Assembly (NCBI GenBank): GCA_946902875.1
Contig: OX336351.1
Coordinates: forward strand, 1,984,001 to 2,048,000
Source: Nematopogon swammerdamellus
Lineage: Eukaryota > Arthropoda > Insecta > Lepidoptera > Adelidae
Direction of reading: 5' to 3'
Length of the DNA: 64,000 bases
Shown: positions 41,967 through 51,900 of the stretch, in pieces
Layout of the letters: each line of letters begins with the position of its first letter
Position numbering within the stretch: the first letter of the stretch is position 1
Notes under the pieces: generated by a model
What the model saw: the letters and a program-made list of their open reading frames with translations, nothing else
Database searches by the model: none
What the model was told of the DNA's origin: nothing
Program-made: the position numbers and the translations under genes

Positions 41967-42343
41967 GTCAGCCTCGGTAGCTCAGTGGTAAGATCGGTAG
42001 ACCGTCGGTCGTGATCATAAGCACACCTGGGCGCGGTCAGTACTTGGATAGGTGACCGCTGGACCGTTGGAGGCTGACCGTGGTTCGGATTCCAGGTAAA
42101 ACTGTAGGTGCCTACCCTTCTTACCTTACTAGGTGGAAGGGTTTAACCCTCCCGTGTTGGTACTACCGCACTCAATGAAAGGTCGGTTGAAATGGCTATG
42201 TGAATAGTTCGTGTTTTCGTCTCAGTGTAGCCGGCACGACTAAAGGGAAGTATTGACATTGCACCTAGTTCATCAAGGTGTTATGGGCTAACATCACAGA
42301 TGTAGTACGTGATGTAGCCAACTGTGTCAGTTTCCATAAAAAA
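41967..42343 (+). mobile_element. SINE-A, full length (aagatcgg head variant)
   Basis: 'gtcagcctcggtagctcagt', then 'aagatcggtagaccg' in place of 'gcggtcggtcgac', a variant shared with 39,915. Box B 'ggttcggattcc' is exact. The tail ends 'cagtttccat' plus A. The following 42,345-42,420 resembles the complement of Rep-K2. Confidence 0.9.
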
Positions 42344-42423
42344 TATCTTTCAAATGATACCCCACACGATATTATGTTAATTTCAACCTTTTTTTATTTA
42401 TACCAAACAGAACCCCCATATTT

Positions 42424-42690
42424 TTTCTTGATTTTTTTTTACTGAAAGCGCGACATATGGCCCCGGGCCAACATAAGGTATCTAACGACGCCCATGGACA
42501 GTCGGTCGTATGTGGGGATTGCGAATACCATGCCGGCCTGACAGGTGCCCATTCACGCCCCTCTGTAAGGACCCGAGACTGTACTTGGGGTAAATATATG
42601 ATCAGGCAGAGCGTTTCAGAGTTTACCGGTTCAGTAAAGGAAATATCTTCTGAATCGATTGGTACGCATCCGCGGTAACTCCAGCGTAAT
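42424..42690 (-). mobile_element. LINE-5 3' end
   Basis: Same 3' end as 32,027 ('aagcgcgacatatggccccg', 'aaggtatctaacgacgccca', 'acccgagactgtacttgg', 'tggtacgcatccgcggtaac'), with frame-disrupting changes. 42,691-43,539 is largely unassigned. Confidence 0.75.
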
Positions 42691-43539
42691 CTAAAATAAA
42701 TGCGACAGACGCACGAACACGGGAGTGATCTTACTTATAACGAGTTCCGCATTTAACTTTTAAGGTGATATGAGGCTGCGTCTGACTCGAATTTCAAGAA
42801 GTGTACCGCCAATATTACTTACCTGACTGACAGATACAGTTTTAATATATGAAAAACTTCATCTATCAGCGCAGATTGATAGCTTTTTGAAAACACGATT
42901 TGAATAACTTCGCTCGAGAGAAAAAAATTATCAACTGAACATGCCTCGGAATTTAGTTATAAAAACGTATTTAAGGCAACGTGACCAAATCAAGGATTTG
43001 GAAAAAATATATTTGATTTGTTGAATATATATATAAATCCGTAGCCTTTTACTTTTTTGTTTCGGTCCGTAGTTTCGGAATAAAAAAAATTAATACCTAA
43101 TTTTTTATTGATTGATTCTGTTGCATCCTACTCCAACCAGCGAAAGCGGCGCCTTGAAAGAGGAGTACGGGTGAATACTGGTTGACAGGGCCTTAAGGTA
43201 CGGCATCCTAAAAATAGTCACCGCGGTACTTCTACCTTGTAATGTTCTGTGGGGTAGCCGAGAAGCTGTTGAAAAAGGATAATGAAAACAAAATGGAGGA
43301 CATCGCGGCCCTCGGGTTGGCCTCGAGGCGCGCGGGGACCTCCGATGAGGCCAATTTGGGGGATTTTTTGACACTTTTTGAGACATCTAATTTGAATTTT
43401 AGTTTGCTTCGTGAAGATGGGCTGAAGTGTTTCATTAGCCGATAACGTTCCTGAAACTGAAGGCTTGTTTTCAGTGCCGGTTCTTTGAATTATAGCAGCG
43501 GGCGATCGGCGCCGTCTTAGCTCGAACTCTTCTTGATCT

Positions 43540-43920
43540 CAAGGTTCGATCGTCGAATCCGGCCGAAATACACGAATTTTTTTTTCTGATAGAAAAAAAC
43601 AACTATAATAATGCATACTTACACCTGCTGCTTCACCGTTCCGAATTTGTGTAAGACTGTATAGGTCCTTATTATTATTTTATCTTCAATTCTCACGCTC
43701 AACTCTTTTGCTACGACCTACTTATATTCCACTATATTATCGTAAGAAATATCTGTAAGGGATAAGTTCGCCTTTGCACCTTATGTAAATTTTCTAATGT
43801 ACTTGTTACTGTTTAATGTTTACTGGAGCAATAAAGCATTTACTATCTATCTATCTATATCCTTTCCCTTGCCCCTTACTAGGAGGTGGGCTCAAATTGT
43901 AGACGACCATGATAGTAACT
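43540..43920 (+). mobile_element. SINE-C, old copy split by Rep-S
   Basis: 'aggttcgatcgtcgaatccgg' region (box B), 'cctgctgcttcaccgttccg', core to 'ataggtcctta', then after the insert 'tcctttcccttgccccttac' and 'ctcaaattgtag'. The tail is lost into the next LINE. Confidence 0.65.
43676..43857 (+). mobile_element. Rep-S insertion in SINE-C
   Basis: 'agggataagttcgcctttgc', 'ggagcaataaagcatttact', then CTAT repeats. 'tcctt' on both sides is a possible 5-bp target duplication. Confidence 0.6.
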
Positions 43921-43924
43921 GTAG

Positions 43925-44196
43925 AACAGACTGAGTGACCCTACAAATCTGTCTGTTTGTGACTCAGAGACTCCAGATCATCAGGTCTCGGGTCTCCCAC
44001 CAGACGGACAGCTCGGCGTTGTATTGAGTCCAAGGACGTCAACAGAATCTGTTGGCGTCCGCATTTGGGAAAGCAGCTCCCAGTATCTGATACTGGGAGC
44101 TGCTTTCCCAAATGCGGCTGCAGTATTCCATCACCGGCCTAATCTGCGATTTGTACAACATAAGTAGTTGTGCCGGTGAGAATTTAATCTTTTTTA
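43925..44196 (-). mobile_element. LINE RT thumb remnant containing a palindrome
   Basis: Minus strand: FSPAQLLMLYKSQIRPVMEY, then CSRIWESSSQYQ, an inverted duplication, and LDSIQRRAVRLVGDPRPDDL. This is the segment following the RT catalytic core in jockey-type LINEs (compare LINE-4). Frames break at the palindrome. Confidence 0.75.
44059..44117. repeat. Perfect 59-bp palindrome
   Basis: 29-bp arms (44,059-44,087 and 44,089-44,117; arm starts 'ccgcatttgggaaagcag') with a single central base and no mismatches. It lies inside the LINE RT remnant. Confidence 0.95.
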
Positions 44197-44489
44197 GGTT
44201 TCCGTATCCCGTACGCAAGCCTATTTACTAAGCCTACGCCGCCGTCTGTCTGTCTTTCTGTCTGTCTATCTGTCCTACTGCTGTATCTTTGGAACCGTAA
44301 TAGTTAGCCGGGTGAAATTTTCACAGAATATGTGTTATTATGGCGGATATAACAACAAATAATAAAAAAAATTAAAAAGTGAAAAAAAACAAGGGGTTTC
44401 CATACAAAAACGTGTTTTTTTTCAAGGTTTTTTTTTTTTGTGGGGAAATCTCAGTGCGCGAGTCCGACTCGCACTTGGCCGGTTTTTTA
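44191..44489 (+). mobile_element. Rep-K, full length
   Basis: 'ttttaggtttccgtatcccg', 'ctaagcctacgccgccgtct', 'attatggcggatataacaac', and end 'gtgcgcgagtccgactcgca' plus 'cttggccggtttttt'. The start overlaps the end of the LINE remnant by a few bases. 44,490-45,189 is unassigned. Confidence 0.75.
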
Positions 44490-45189
44490 TGCTTTACACT
44501 TTAGCTCTGGCCGCATTTTCCGCCCGAAGCACTTCTCTACATCCCAAAGGTTAGTTTGTAAAGAATGTTGAATTTTTTTTGTTGAACATTAAAGTGTATT
44601 TTGAAAATTAAGAAAACAATTTTATTGTCCAGGCGGGGTTAGGGTATCATGTTAGTCGCACTTCAAAAGTTTGTTTGGCTAATATTATGATACCAGTTTG
44701 TCATTCATAATCCAATCATCAGTCTTGTACGTGTCTGGCATCAATTCTGTGCGACAGAATTTGTGAACTATTTTGGCAAGTTAGAAATACATTCGAGCTG
44801 AATCACGCCAAATCGCAAACGCACAGAATTCGCGCAAAAGTCGATTAAGCAGCACTTAGAACTAAACAGCTCCCAGTTTAATGTATTCTCAGCGGAGGCA
44901 CTCACGACACTTCCGCGGAGTCGTAAATTGGTACTCCGGAATTTAGCGCTCCTTCGCATTTTCTTCCTCAAAAATTCTTATTTAACTATTACGGGAGAGC
45001 GGTGCGCGAGGATCTCCAATTAGCTGCCCCCTCCCCCTCTCCGGACCCCTCATAAAGTGTCACGACCGAGATTAATCGGTCCGAATAAAGATAAATGGAG
45101 CAGAGAGAACGTTCACACCGCGCGCGCCGGCGCGACGCCGCACAAGGATAGCGTTCTACGCTAGAATATGGATGAAGAGCCGCGCGCAT

Positions 45190-45383
45190 GAACAAGATGG
45201 CGGCCGATGTCACAAGATGGCGGCCGATGTCACAAGATGGCGGCCGATGTCACAAGATGGCGGCCGATGTCACAAGATGGCGGCCGATGTCCCAAGATGG
45301 CGGCCGATGTCACAAGATGGCGGCCGATGTCCCAAGATGGCGGCCGATGTCACAAGATGGCGGCCGATGTCACAAGATGGCGT
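45190..45383. repeat. 20-bp minisatellite with ATGGCGGCC core
   Basis: About ten copies of the 20-mer caagatggcggccgatgtca (variant 'gatgtccc'). The last copy changes to 'caagatggcgtcgatgagat'. All three forward frames are open, because 20 bp is not a multiple of three and no unit contains a stop, but this is not evidence for a protein. Confidence 0.95.
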
Positions 45384-45551
45384 CGATGAGATCATGTAGG
45401 TTTAGATGGCGAACACTTATCTTGGCCATCTAAATCGACTGATATCTTTCATTAACAATTAGAAAAATTATGTTAGAGGAAATTCTAATCATTTTTGCCA
45501 GAACTAATATTATTTTTTACGAGTGATCGTCGTCGACCGTACGATGTGAAT

Positions 45552-46187
45552 ATTTTTTTTTTTATAAATGGAAACTGACTCGGTTGGGTACATTCGCGAT
45601 GTCAGCCCATAACCTATAAAACCTTGGTGAACTCGGTGCCACGTCAGGGTTTCCCTTCGGCCGTGCCGGCTACAATGAACTGGATGGAAAACACGAACTA
45701 TTGAAATAGCCGTTTCGACCAACCTTTCATTCAGTGCGGTAGTATCAACTCGGGCGGGTTTTTTTTTATGTAATAATCAGGTATGGGTGGCTGAGTCGGA
45801 GGGGCCAAAGCGCATGCTCCGACCAGCCAATATCACCTCCGAGAATGTAGGTGCCATACCGGAGACTTCCCTGGATTGCTGGCTATATTGGAGAACACAA
45901 CCGAGGCTGCTATGCGGCCATCTTACATCCAGTACGGTGGTACCAACCCAGTCGGCTACAATTTGAGCCTACCTCCTACCACCTACAGTTTTACACCGGT
46001 TCCGAACGGTGAAGCAGCAGGTGTAGGTATGTACGTAAATTGTTTCGTCAGAAATAACCCATTGGTACACGCCGACCGGATTCGAGCCGCGGACCTCTCG
46101 CATGAGAAGTCGATGCCCAAACCACTTGGCCACCCGTCGGGTTAAGCCCTACCACCTAATAATATAAGAAGGGAGTCATATCCCTGT
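45552..46187 (-). mobile_element. SINE-B1 body split by SINE-C
   Basis: 45,552-45,760 is the 3' part (T-run to 'caactcgggcgggtt'). 46,138-46,187 continues 'gggttaagccctaccaccta' to 'gggagtcatatccct', the B1 junction. The B head is cut off at 46,187. Confidence 0.8.
45761..46137 (-). mobile_element. SINE-C inserted into SINE-B1
   Basis: T-run, 'ataatcaggtatgggtggct', full body, to 'ttggccacccgt'. 'cgggtt' precedes the T-run and follows the 5' end, a likely target duplication of about 6 bp. This orders the two families: SINE-C moved after this B1 copy. Confidence 0.85.
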
Positions 46188-46212
46188 TAATTTCATACCT
46201 ACATGGCTTGTA

Positions 46213-46357
46213 CGTCGTTTCGAGAAACTTGCCATGAAACAAGTCGTTTCGAGAAACTTGCCATGAAACAAGTCGTTTCGAGAAACTTGCCATGAAACAA
46301 GTCGTTTCGAGAAACTTGCCATGAAACAAGTCGTTTCGAGGAACTTGCCAAGAAACC
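46213..46357. repeat. 29-bp minisatellite, five units
   Basis: Unit 'gtcgtttcgagaaacttgcc' plus 'atgaaacaa'. Each contains the inverted repeat gtttc-ga-gaaac and so a TTCnnGAA pair, as in heat-shock elements. Units are nearly identical. 46,358-46,860 is unassigned. Confidence 0.9.
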
Positions 46358-46860
46358 ACTAACCATGAAGAACCTTCATTCTGACCTACTCATTGCCTCA
46401 TCACATACTTTGCCGCATCGCTGGCCATCCTCCGGCTGGCTCGTCTGTCATCATATACGTCTGATGACGGTGCACACGGGCGCCGGGCGGGGCGGCGGAG
46501 GCTGCATCGCGTCTATCAGGCTTCGCAGGTTTTATTTTACCTGGTAGCGGGCACCAATAACCGAATGCTCTTTGCCCGAGTAAAGGTTGGAAATGGATGT
46601 CGCTCGTTTGGGCGGGGCAGATGTTTTCGCGATCCGGGGACTCAGCTAATGGCGGGAGACGTAAGTGCCTCTTTTCCGGTATTAGGATGGTAAATTCTCA
46701 CCTTTATGTGCTCAATAGATGCGCGCGCGGCTCCGCTCGCGTTAAAGTCGGTATCGTGGCAATTCGGATTTCAATCGGAAATTATCTAATTTTCTCGCGT
46801 ATTCGCTTTCGACCCACTGCTCGATTCACATGAATGGTGTCGTGACGGCAAGGTTATAAG

Positions 46861-47100
46861 CTATAGCTTATAACGTTGCCGCTGTCCGATGTCCCAAGAT
46901 GGCGGCCGATGTCACAAGATGGCGGCCGATGTCACAAGATGGCGGCCGATGTCACAAGATGGCGTCGATGAGATCATGTAGGTTTAGATGGCGAACACTT
47001 ATCTTGGCCATCTAAATCGACTGATATCTTTCATTAACAATTAGAAAAATTATGTTAGAGGAAATTCTAATAATTTCTTTCTATAGCTTATAACCTTGCG
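46861..47100. repeat. Ectopic copy of the 20-bp array between direct repeats
   Basis: 46,861-46,880 and 47,081-47,100 are 20-bp direct repeats ('ctatagcttataac(g/c)ttgc', 18 of 20 identical). Between them, 200 bp repeats the end of the array at 45.3-45.5 kb, including its unique flank 'gtaggtttagatggcgaaca' and 'ttcattaacaattagaaaaa'. Confidence 0.85.
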
Positions 47101-47254
47101 GAAATACGTCGTGTTACATAGGTAAAAATATTTTTTATTTACAAAGTATAGGTAAAAATTGTCATAAATAGGTTGAGCAGTTCTTGGGTTATAAGCGAAC
47201 ATTAATGCATGCACACACACAGACGGCAGACATTGAATGTTATATCGTGTAGAT

Positions 47255-47341
47255 TCAGAGGAGAAGAAGATTGAGAAGACAAGAAATAGATAAGAGAAGA
47301 AGTTAGAGAAGAGAAGAGGAGAAAGGATACAGATAGAGAAT
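47255..47341. repeat. GAGAA purine tract
   Basis: Almost pure purine on the plus strand with AGAGAAGA motifs. A similar tract lies at 47,826-47,931. Possible triplex-forming sequence. Between and around them (47,101-48,046) nothing is assignable. Confidence 0.8.
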
Positions 47342-47825
47342 AGATTAATATTTTAAGTATGGCAAGTTACAGTATAACAATATGATGGACAATGGTCGTA
47401 GCTTCGGTTAAAAATAGCCTGAAATATTAAATGACAAGTGATTTTAACCGTTTTAAAACGTTACAATAAAATACGTATTAAATTTAAACCCGATCAAAGG
47501 GACTGATATGACAACTAGCAAAGAACAACGGACTGATAACACGAGCGAAGCGAATGATGTGGTCAACCATACCAGGGGTCATTAAAAATCGGACTCGAGT
47601 ACTCATGATGTCCTCGTTAAATTCATGAAGGGATTTTCAAAATGGCTGTCACTTGCAAAACTACTAATTCGCCAATTCTGTCGGTTAGTGATAGTGATGG
47701 AAATAAATAGGAAGTTTGAAGTTGTGATGAAACGAACGGTTGGGATTGCTGACGTGGAATCAAAATTCATGGATAAATGTAATCATATAAGTGTAATATC
47801 CCTATAAAGAAATATACCTATAAAA

Positions 47826-47931
47826 AGGACATAGAGAAGAAATGAGATGAATGAGATGAAATAGAGATGAGAAGAGAAGAGTTGAAATAGAGAAGAGAAG
47901 ATAGAGTAAGAAGAGAAGAAATAGATAAGAC
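47826..47931. repeat. GAGAA purine tract, second
   Basis: Same composition as 47,255-47,341, with GAGATGA and GAGAAGA repeats. It ends against 'cgagataaagcgtgtggtat', possibly a decayed SINE-B2 3' tip. Confidence 0.8.
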
Positions 47932-48046
47932 AATATTTCGAGATAAAGCGTGTGGTATATATGCATGGGGTTTAACAACCTTACCATAAATAGGTACAAT
48001 TTAGTAGTTTGTTTGATTCGATAATTAGGTCATTATTATTGATTTT

Positions 48047-48310
48047 TTACCCGACTACGGCGAAGCCAAAAAAAGGAAGGGTTATGAGTTTGGCGTGTAT
48101 GTATGTATGTATGTATGTATGTATGTATGTGACTATCTATATTCCACTCTACAGCCTAAAGTACTGGGCCGATTTGAATAACTCTTGTGCCAGTGGATTC
48201 GTCTCATTCACGGGAGTGTCATAGGCTATATAAAAATTTTCAAAATTCAAAATGGCGGACGCACGGCCTCAAAATGTCAAATTAGTTTTTCAAAATATAT
48301 TGAGTGGGGT
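48047..48310 (+). mobile_element. Dispersed repeat starting 'cccgactacggcgaagcc'
   Basis: 'ttttacccgactacggcgaa', 'ggaagggttatgagtttggc', (GTAT)9 at 48,095-48,131, 'ctgggccgatttgaataact', and 'ttcaaaatggcggacgc'. The 'acccgactacg' start recalls the ends of the foldback at 50,552. The family is judged from memory and there is no second full copy. 48,311-48,693 is unassigned. Confidence 0.45.
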
Positions 48311-48693
48311 GTCAAATTAAAGATAATTAAATTGCGATTTCGAAAATATATAGTTTGCTATCTATTAAACTTATGTGTACAGAGAAATAGAGCACAAAAT
48401 GTGTGGCGCATGTATGAATCGCGACGAAGCGTGGTCGCCCGCGCAGCGCACCGCCCCGCGCGCCCCCATCGGTTTTGGTGCACATACAGCAGCGATCACG
48501 CCGTTGGATCACGCGCGACAACGACGACGCGAAGAAGCGACATAGTATAGTTGGCAATATACCTACATACTTACTCACTGATCTACCGCAATTTTATATA
48601 GATATATTATTATTAGATACAGTACTATGCTAAAATAAATTGGTATCAAATGCCCATGTAGTGTAAGCATATGTAGTGTAGGTAAATTATTTG

Positions 48694-48833
48694 TTTTTAT
48701 CGAAACTGACACGGATGGCTACATCACCTACAACATCTGTGATGTCAGCCCATGACACCGGGTGAACTTGGTGCCACGTCAGTGCTTCCCTTCGGTCGTG
48801 CTGGCTCCACTGAACTGGATGGAAATCACTTAC
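48694..48833 (-). mobile_element. SINE-A 3' fragment
   Basis: 'atcgaaactgacacggatgg' to 'cactgaactggatgga'. 5' truncated. Confidence 0.8.
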
Positions 48834-48888
48834 CTAATATTCCTAATACAATATTTTCGGATGCAAGTTACCCTTCAGCTAGACGGAA

Positions 48889-49345
48889 TATTGTGGAAGA
48901 GAAGAACCGCCGATTGCGGAAAAGTATTCCCAATTTTCTGGGTGCAGTTTAACCCTAGACTCGATTAGTTGCCGGAAACCTACGTCTTTGGAAATGGTGG
49001 CGCCCAGGAATGTCCAGGTCCAGACAGGTACGACGCTGCCTTGGAAATTAGCTTGGAAAGCAAAAGAATCGACCTTTGCAGATAATGCGCAGCACTGAGT
49101 CCTTCTAACGTTAAAGGCGTGGGCGTAGCATTCAGGTCCTAGTGGATGGTTGCGCGAGGAACGCCATGCGATGCCCGTGAACGCTGGTGTACCAGAGGGT
49201 TCTGTGTTGTCTGTCGCCCACACTGTTTCTTCTGCACATCAATGATATGTTGCCCCTGGACAACATATGGCATTCGCAGCCCCCGCGTGCTACCGAATGT
49301 CCATGGGCGTCGCTAGACACCTATGGGTGGCTCGGCGCCACATGT
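48889..49345. mobile_element. LINE-5 remnant, internally inverted and deleted
   Basis: Plus strand 49,175-49,260 has the RT motif VNAGVPEGSVL and, after a frame change, LSPTLFLLHINDMLPLDNI. It joins directly to the extreme 3' end ('tggcattcgcagcccccgcg', as in 32,027). To its left, 48,889-49,130 on the minus strand encodes AFNVRRTQCCALSAK, FLGATISKDVGFRQLIESRV, which belongs between those parts in an intact element. Confidence 0.7.
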
Positions 49346-49463
49346 CGCGCTTACTATGAAAATAATATCAGTAGCTTTGGCCTCGCCTTAGTGGCTTACC
49401 TGCTTCGAGTGAGTACATTATTCAACTATGTAATGTGCACGAACCTGAAACCTCGGTCTAGGG

Positions 49464-49899
49464 CAGTTCTACGCGGGCCAATATTTACAAACATAATCTA
49501 TGGGGGTGCCAGGTTTTTGAATGTTTGGCTATAATATAATTCTTTGTTGAAATAAGGGTATTTGTATTTTTTTTTCCGAAATAAAGTTATTTATTGACTC
49601 ATAGGTTTCAAAATCATCCTTATATATACAATTCTTCTGTACGTGTGTTTGTCACCTAACTCGACCTAAACGGCTGGACCTATTTCGATGAAATTTTGTG
49701 TGTATATTTGAGTGGGCCCCTGGATGGTTTGAAAATACAATTGAACTCGGTAGATGGCGTCGTGATAAGTCCACGCAGACGAAGTCGCGGGCACAGCTAG
49801 TGTAATAAATTAATCTACTTCTGGATCGATGGTCGCGGGCCGGATTGCAACCGTTCGCGGGCCGGAGATGGCCCGCGGGCCGTAGTTTGCCCATCCCTG
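49464..49899. mobile_element. hAT-like non-autonomous element, 8-bp target duplication
   Basis: GTCTAGGG occurs at 49,456-49,463 and again at 49,900-49,907, flanking a segment that starts CAG and ends CTG. The right end complement is 'cagggatgggcaaactacgg' then 'cccgcgggcca'. The left end 'cagttctacgcgggcca' is a shortened form. CAG termini and an 8-bp duplication fit hAT. No transposase. Confidence 0.7.
49622..49802 (+). mobile_element. Small repeat with 'cgggcacagctagt' end, inside the hAT-like element
   Basis: 'ctaaacggctggacctattt', 'gaaattttgtgtgtatattt', and 'gacgaagtcgcgggcacagc' follow the layout of short lepidopteran repeats that end in a form of 'gcgaagccgcgggcaaagc'. It compares with 58,515-58,715 only at the end. 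Confidence 0.45.
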
Positions 49900-50037
49900 G
49901 TCTAGGGGCTTGAACTGATTGGTTTACTTACTTCACGAATCCGCCTCACCCCAGCCAGATATGTTTACTTACATTGACTTTTCATTTTACTTCAAGACTA
50001 TACATTGTTCAACTATACATAATTTGTGTATAGATGT

Positions 50038-50400
50038 TTTTTTTTATGTAATTCGGTATGAGTGGCTGAGTCGGAGAGGCCAAAGCACATGCTCCGACCA
50101 CCCAATATCACCTCCGAGAAAGTAGGTGCTATACCGGAGACTTCCCTGGATTGCTGGCTATACTGGACTAGAGGAGAACACAACTGAGGCTGCTATGCGG
50201 CCATCTTACCTCCAGTACGGTGGTACCAACCCAGTTGGCCACAATTCGAGCCTACCACCTAGTAAGGGAAGGGACCTACAGTTTTACACCGGTTCCGAAC
50301 GGTGAAGCAGCAGGTGTAGGTATGCACGTAAATTTTTTCGTCAGAAAAAACTCATTGGTACACGCCGACCGGATTCGAACCTCGGACCTCTCGCATGAGG
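50038..50400 (-). mobile_element. SINE-C, box A lost
   Basis: Complete from the T-run through box B (complement 'ggattcgaacctcg') to 'cctctcgcatgagg'. The sequence then departs, so the first 35 nt of the head are missing. Confidence 0.85.
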
Positions 50401-50551
50401 CATGACGCATGTACTCACTCATGCGCTGTTTGCAGAAAACTTTAATTTAGAATTCATATGACGACAAATAAACGGACGGATAGTATCAATATACGAGTTA
50501 CATATAACGTTTAAAGTATGCAAACGGTTTTTAAAAAAGCCTAAAATAAAA

Positions 50552-51262
50552 AATTAGTCATAAAAAACTAAAACCCGACTACGAAAAAGGTAGTTATGAA
50601 AATCGTGTAACTCAAAAGGTAGTTATGAAAATCGTGTAACTAAAAATAGCAAAATAATGTTTTCCATATCAGATACAGCAATTCTCTTTTTATATTGATT
50701 TTACCTTAGCACTAACTCTGTAAATTTAGATAAATTTATTATTTTTAACGTTCTAAATATAGAGCCGTGGTCGGGCGTTCCCGCTGAATAATAAAGAGGA
50801 CGTACAACTATTAATGCTCCTTGGTGTCCATAGAATTAAAGCGATGAACTTAGGACGGCTATCGCCGATGTGTCATACTGGCATCGGACAGAACTCCTTT
50901 ACGGAGGCTATAATTTTTGTAAGATCAGTCAGAGCCAGTCTAAAATTATTATAAGTAGATACATAGGTAGGTACATACCGAAAGACAACGACCATAATGC
51001 ACGACGACGGCCTCACTTGTCTTGTTGAACGAAGAACGCCCGACCACGGCTCTATATTTAAAACGTTAAAAATAATAAATTTATCTAAATTTACAGAGTT
51101 AGTGCTAAGGTAAAATCAATATAAAAAGAGAATTGCTGTATCTGATATGGAAAACATTATTTTGCTATTTTTAGTTACACGATTTTCATAACTACCTTTT
51201 GAGTTACACGATTTTCATAACTACCTTTTTCGTAGTCGGGTTTTAGTTTTTTATAACTAATT
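50552..51262. mobile_element. 711-bp foldback with 229-bp arms
   Basis: 50,552-50,780 and 51,034-51,262 are inverse copies with about two mismatches in 229 bp (start 'aattagtcataaaaaacta', then 'aaacccgactacg'). Each arm has a tandem 27-bp repeat around 'ggtagttatgaaaatcgtgt'. The 253-bp centre has no open frame of note. No flush target duplication was found. Arms this similar suggest recent movement or gene conversion. Confidence 0.85.
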
Positions 51263-51351
51263 CTAGTATCTGTCTGAGCTGTCAGATCAGAATCCGTACT
51301 TATCGACTTATTTCATAATATAAATAAAACTTATTTATTCAATTTAACTAT

Positions 51352-51723
51352 GTCAACCTCGGTAGCTCAGTGGTTCGGACGGTCGACTGTTTTTAAGCAA
51401 CCCTGAGCGCGGCCACTACTTGGATGGGTGACCGCTCGACCGTTGGAGGCTGACCGTGGTTCGGATTCCACGTAAAACTGTAGGTCCCATCTTACCTTAC
51501 AAGGTGGTAGGGTTTATCCCGCCCGGGTTTATACCACCCGCACTGAATGAAATGTCGATCGAAACGGCTATGTAAATAGTTCGTGTTTTCCGTCCAGTTC
51601 AGTGTAGCCGGCACGGCCGAAGAGAAGCACTGACATGGCACCTAGTTCGCCATGATGTCTTGAGCTTACATCACGGATGTACATAGTAAGTGATGTAGCC
51701 AACCGTGTCAGTTTCCATAAAAA
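51352..51723 (+). mobile_element. SINE-A, full length
   Basis: 'gtcaacctcggtagctcagt', 'cggtcgactgtttttaagca', '5S-like' zone ending 'cttggatgggtgaccgc', box B 'ggttcggattcc', tail plus A. Private change near 3': 'gccatgatgtcttgagctt'. Confidence 0.9.
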
Positions 51724-51900
51724 TAAAACTCATTTTGGGAACAAAACTGACTTCACACGTTTTCTTTGAAGCGTTTTGATTTAGTGTGGTTAGTTTTTAA
51801 AGAATACGTCATGATATTATCACTCGTATGTATCATTAAAGTACAATAAAACATGTTTTGTCTTCTTATAAGACCCCTTACTAATCTAAGATTTGCAGTC

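Noticed and set aside
43242..43445. 67-codon plus-strand frame with protein-like composition (MFCGVAEKLLKKDNENKMED...)
   Set aside because: No motif, no partner and no splice or promoter evidence. I cannot separate it from chance or from a decayed mobile-element frame.
45172..45433. Three overlapping forward frames across the 20-bp minisatellite
   Set aside because: A 20-bp unit without stops opens all three frames automatically. There is no start context or flanking coding signal.
46213..46357. CRISPR-like array
   Set aside because: The five units are directly contiguous with no variable spacers, and the genome is animal. It is a minisatellite.
47255..47931. A regulatory GAGA-factor element
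   Set aside because: The tracts are irregular purine runs without spaced GAGAG motifs. Only the composition is supported.
48185..48578. Overlapping frames of 121 and 83 codons on opposite strands
   Set aside because: Driven by a local GC-rich patch. Neither shows a family motif.
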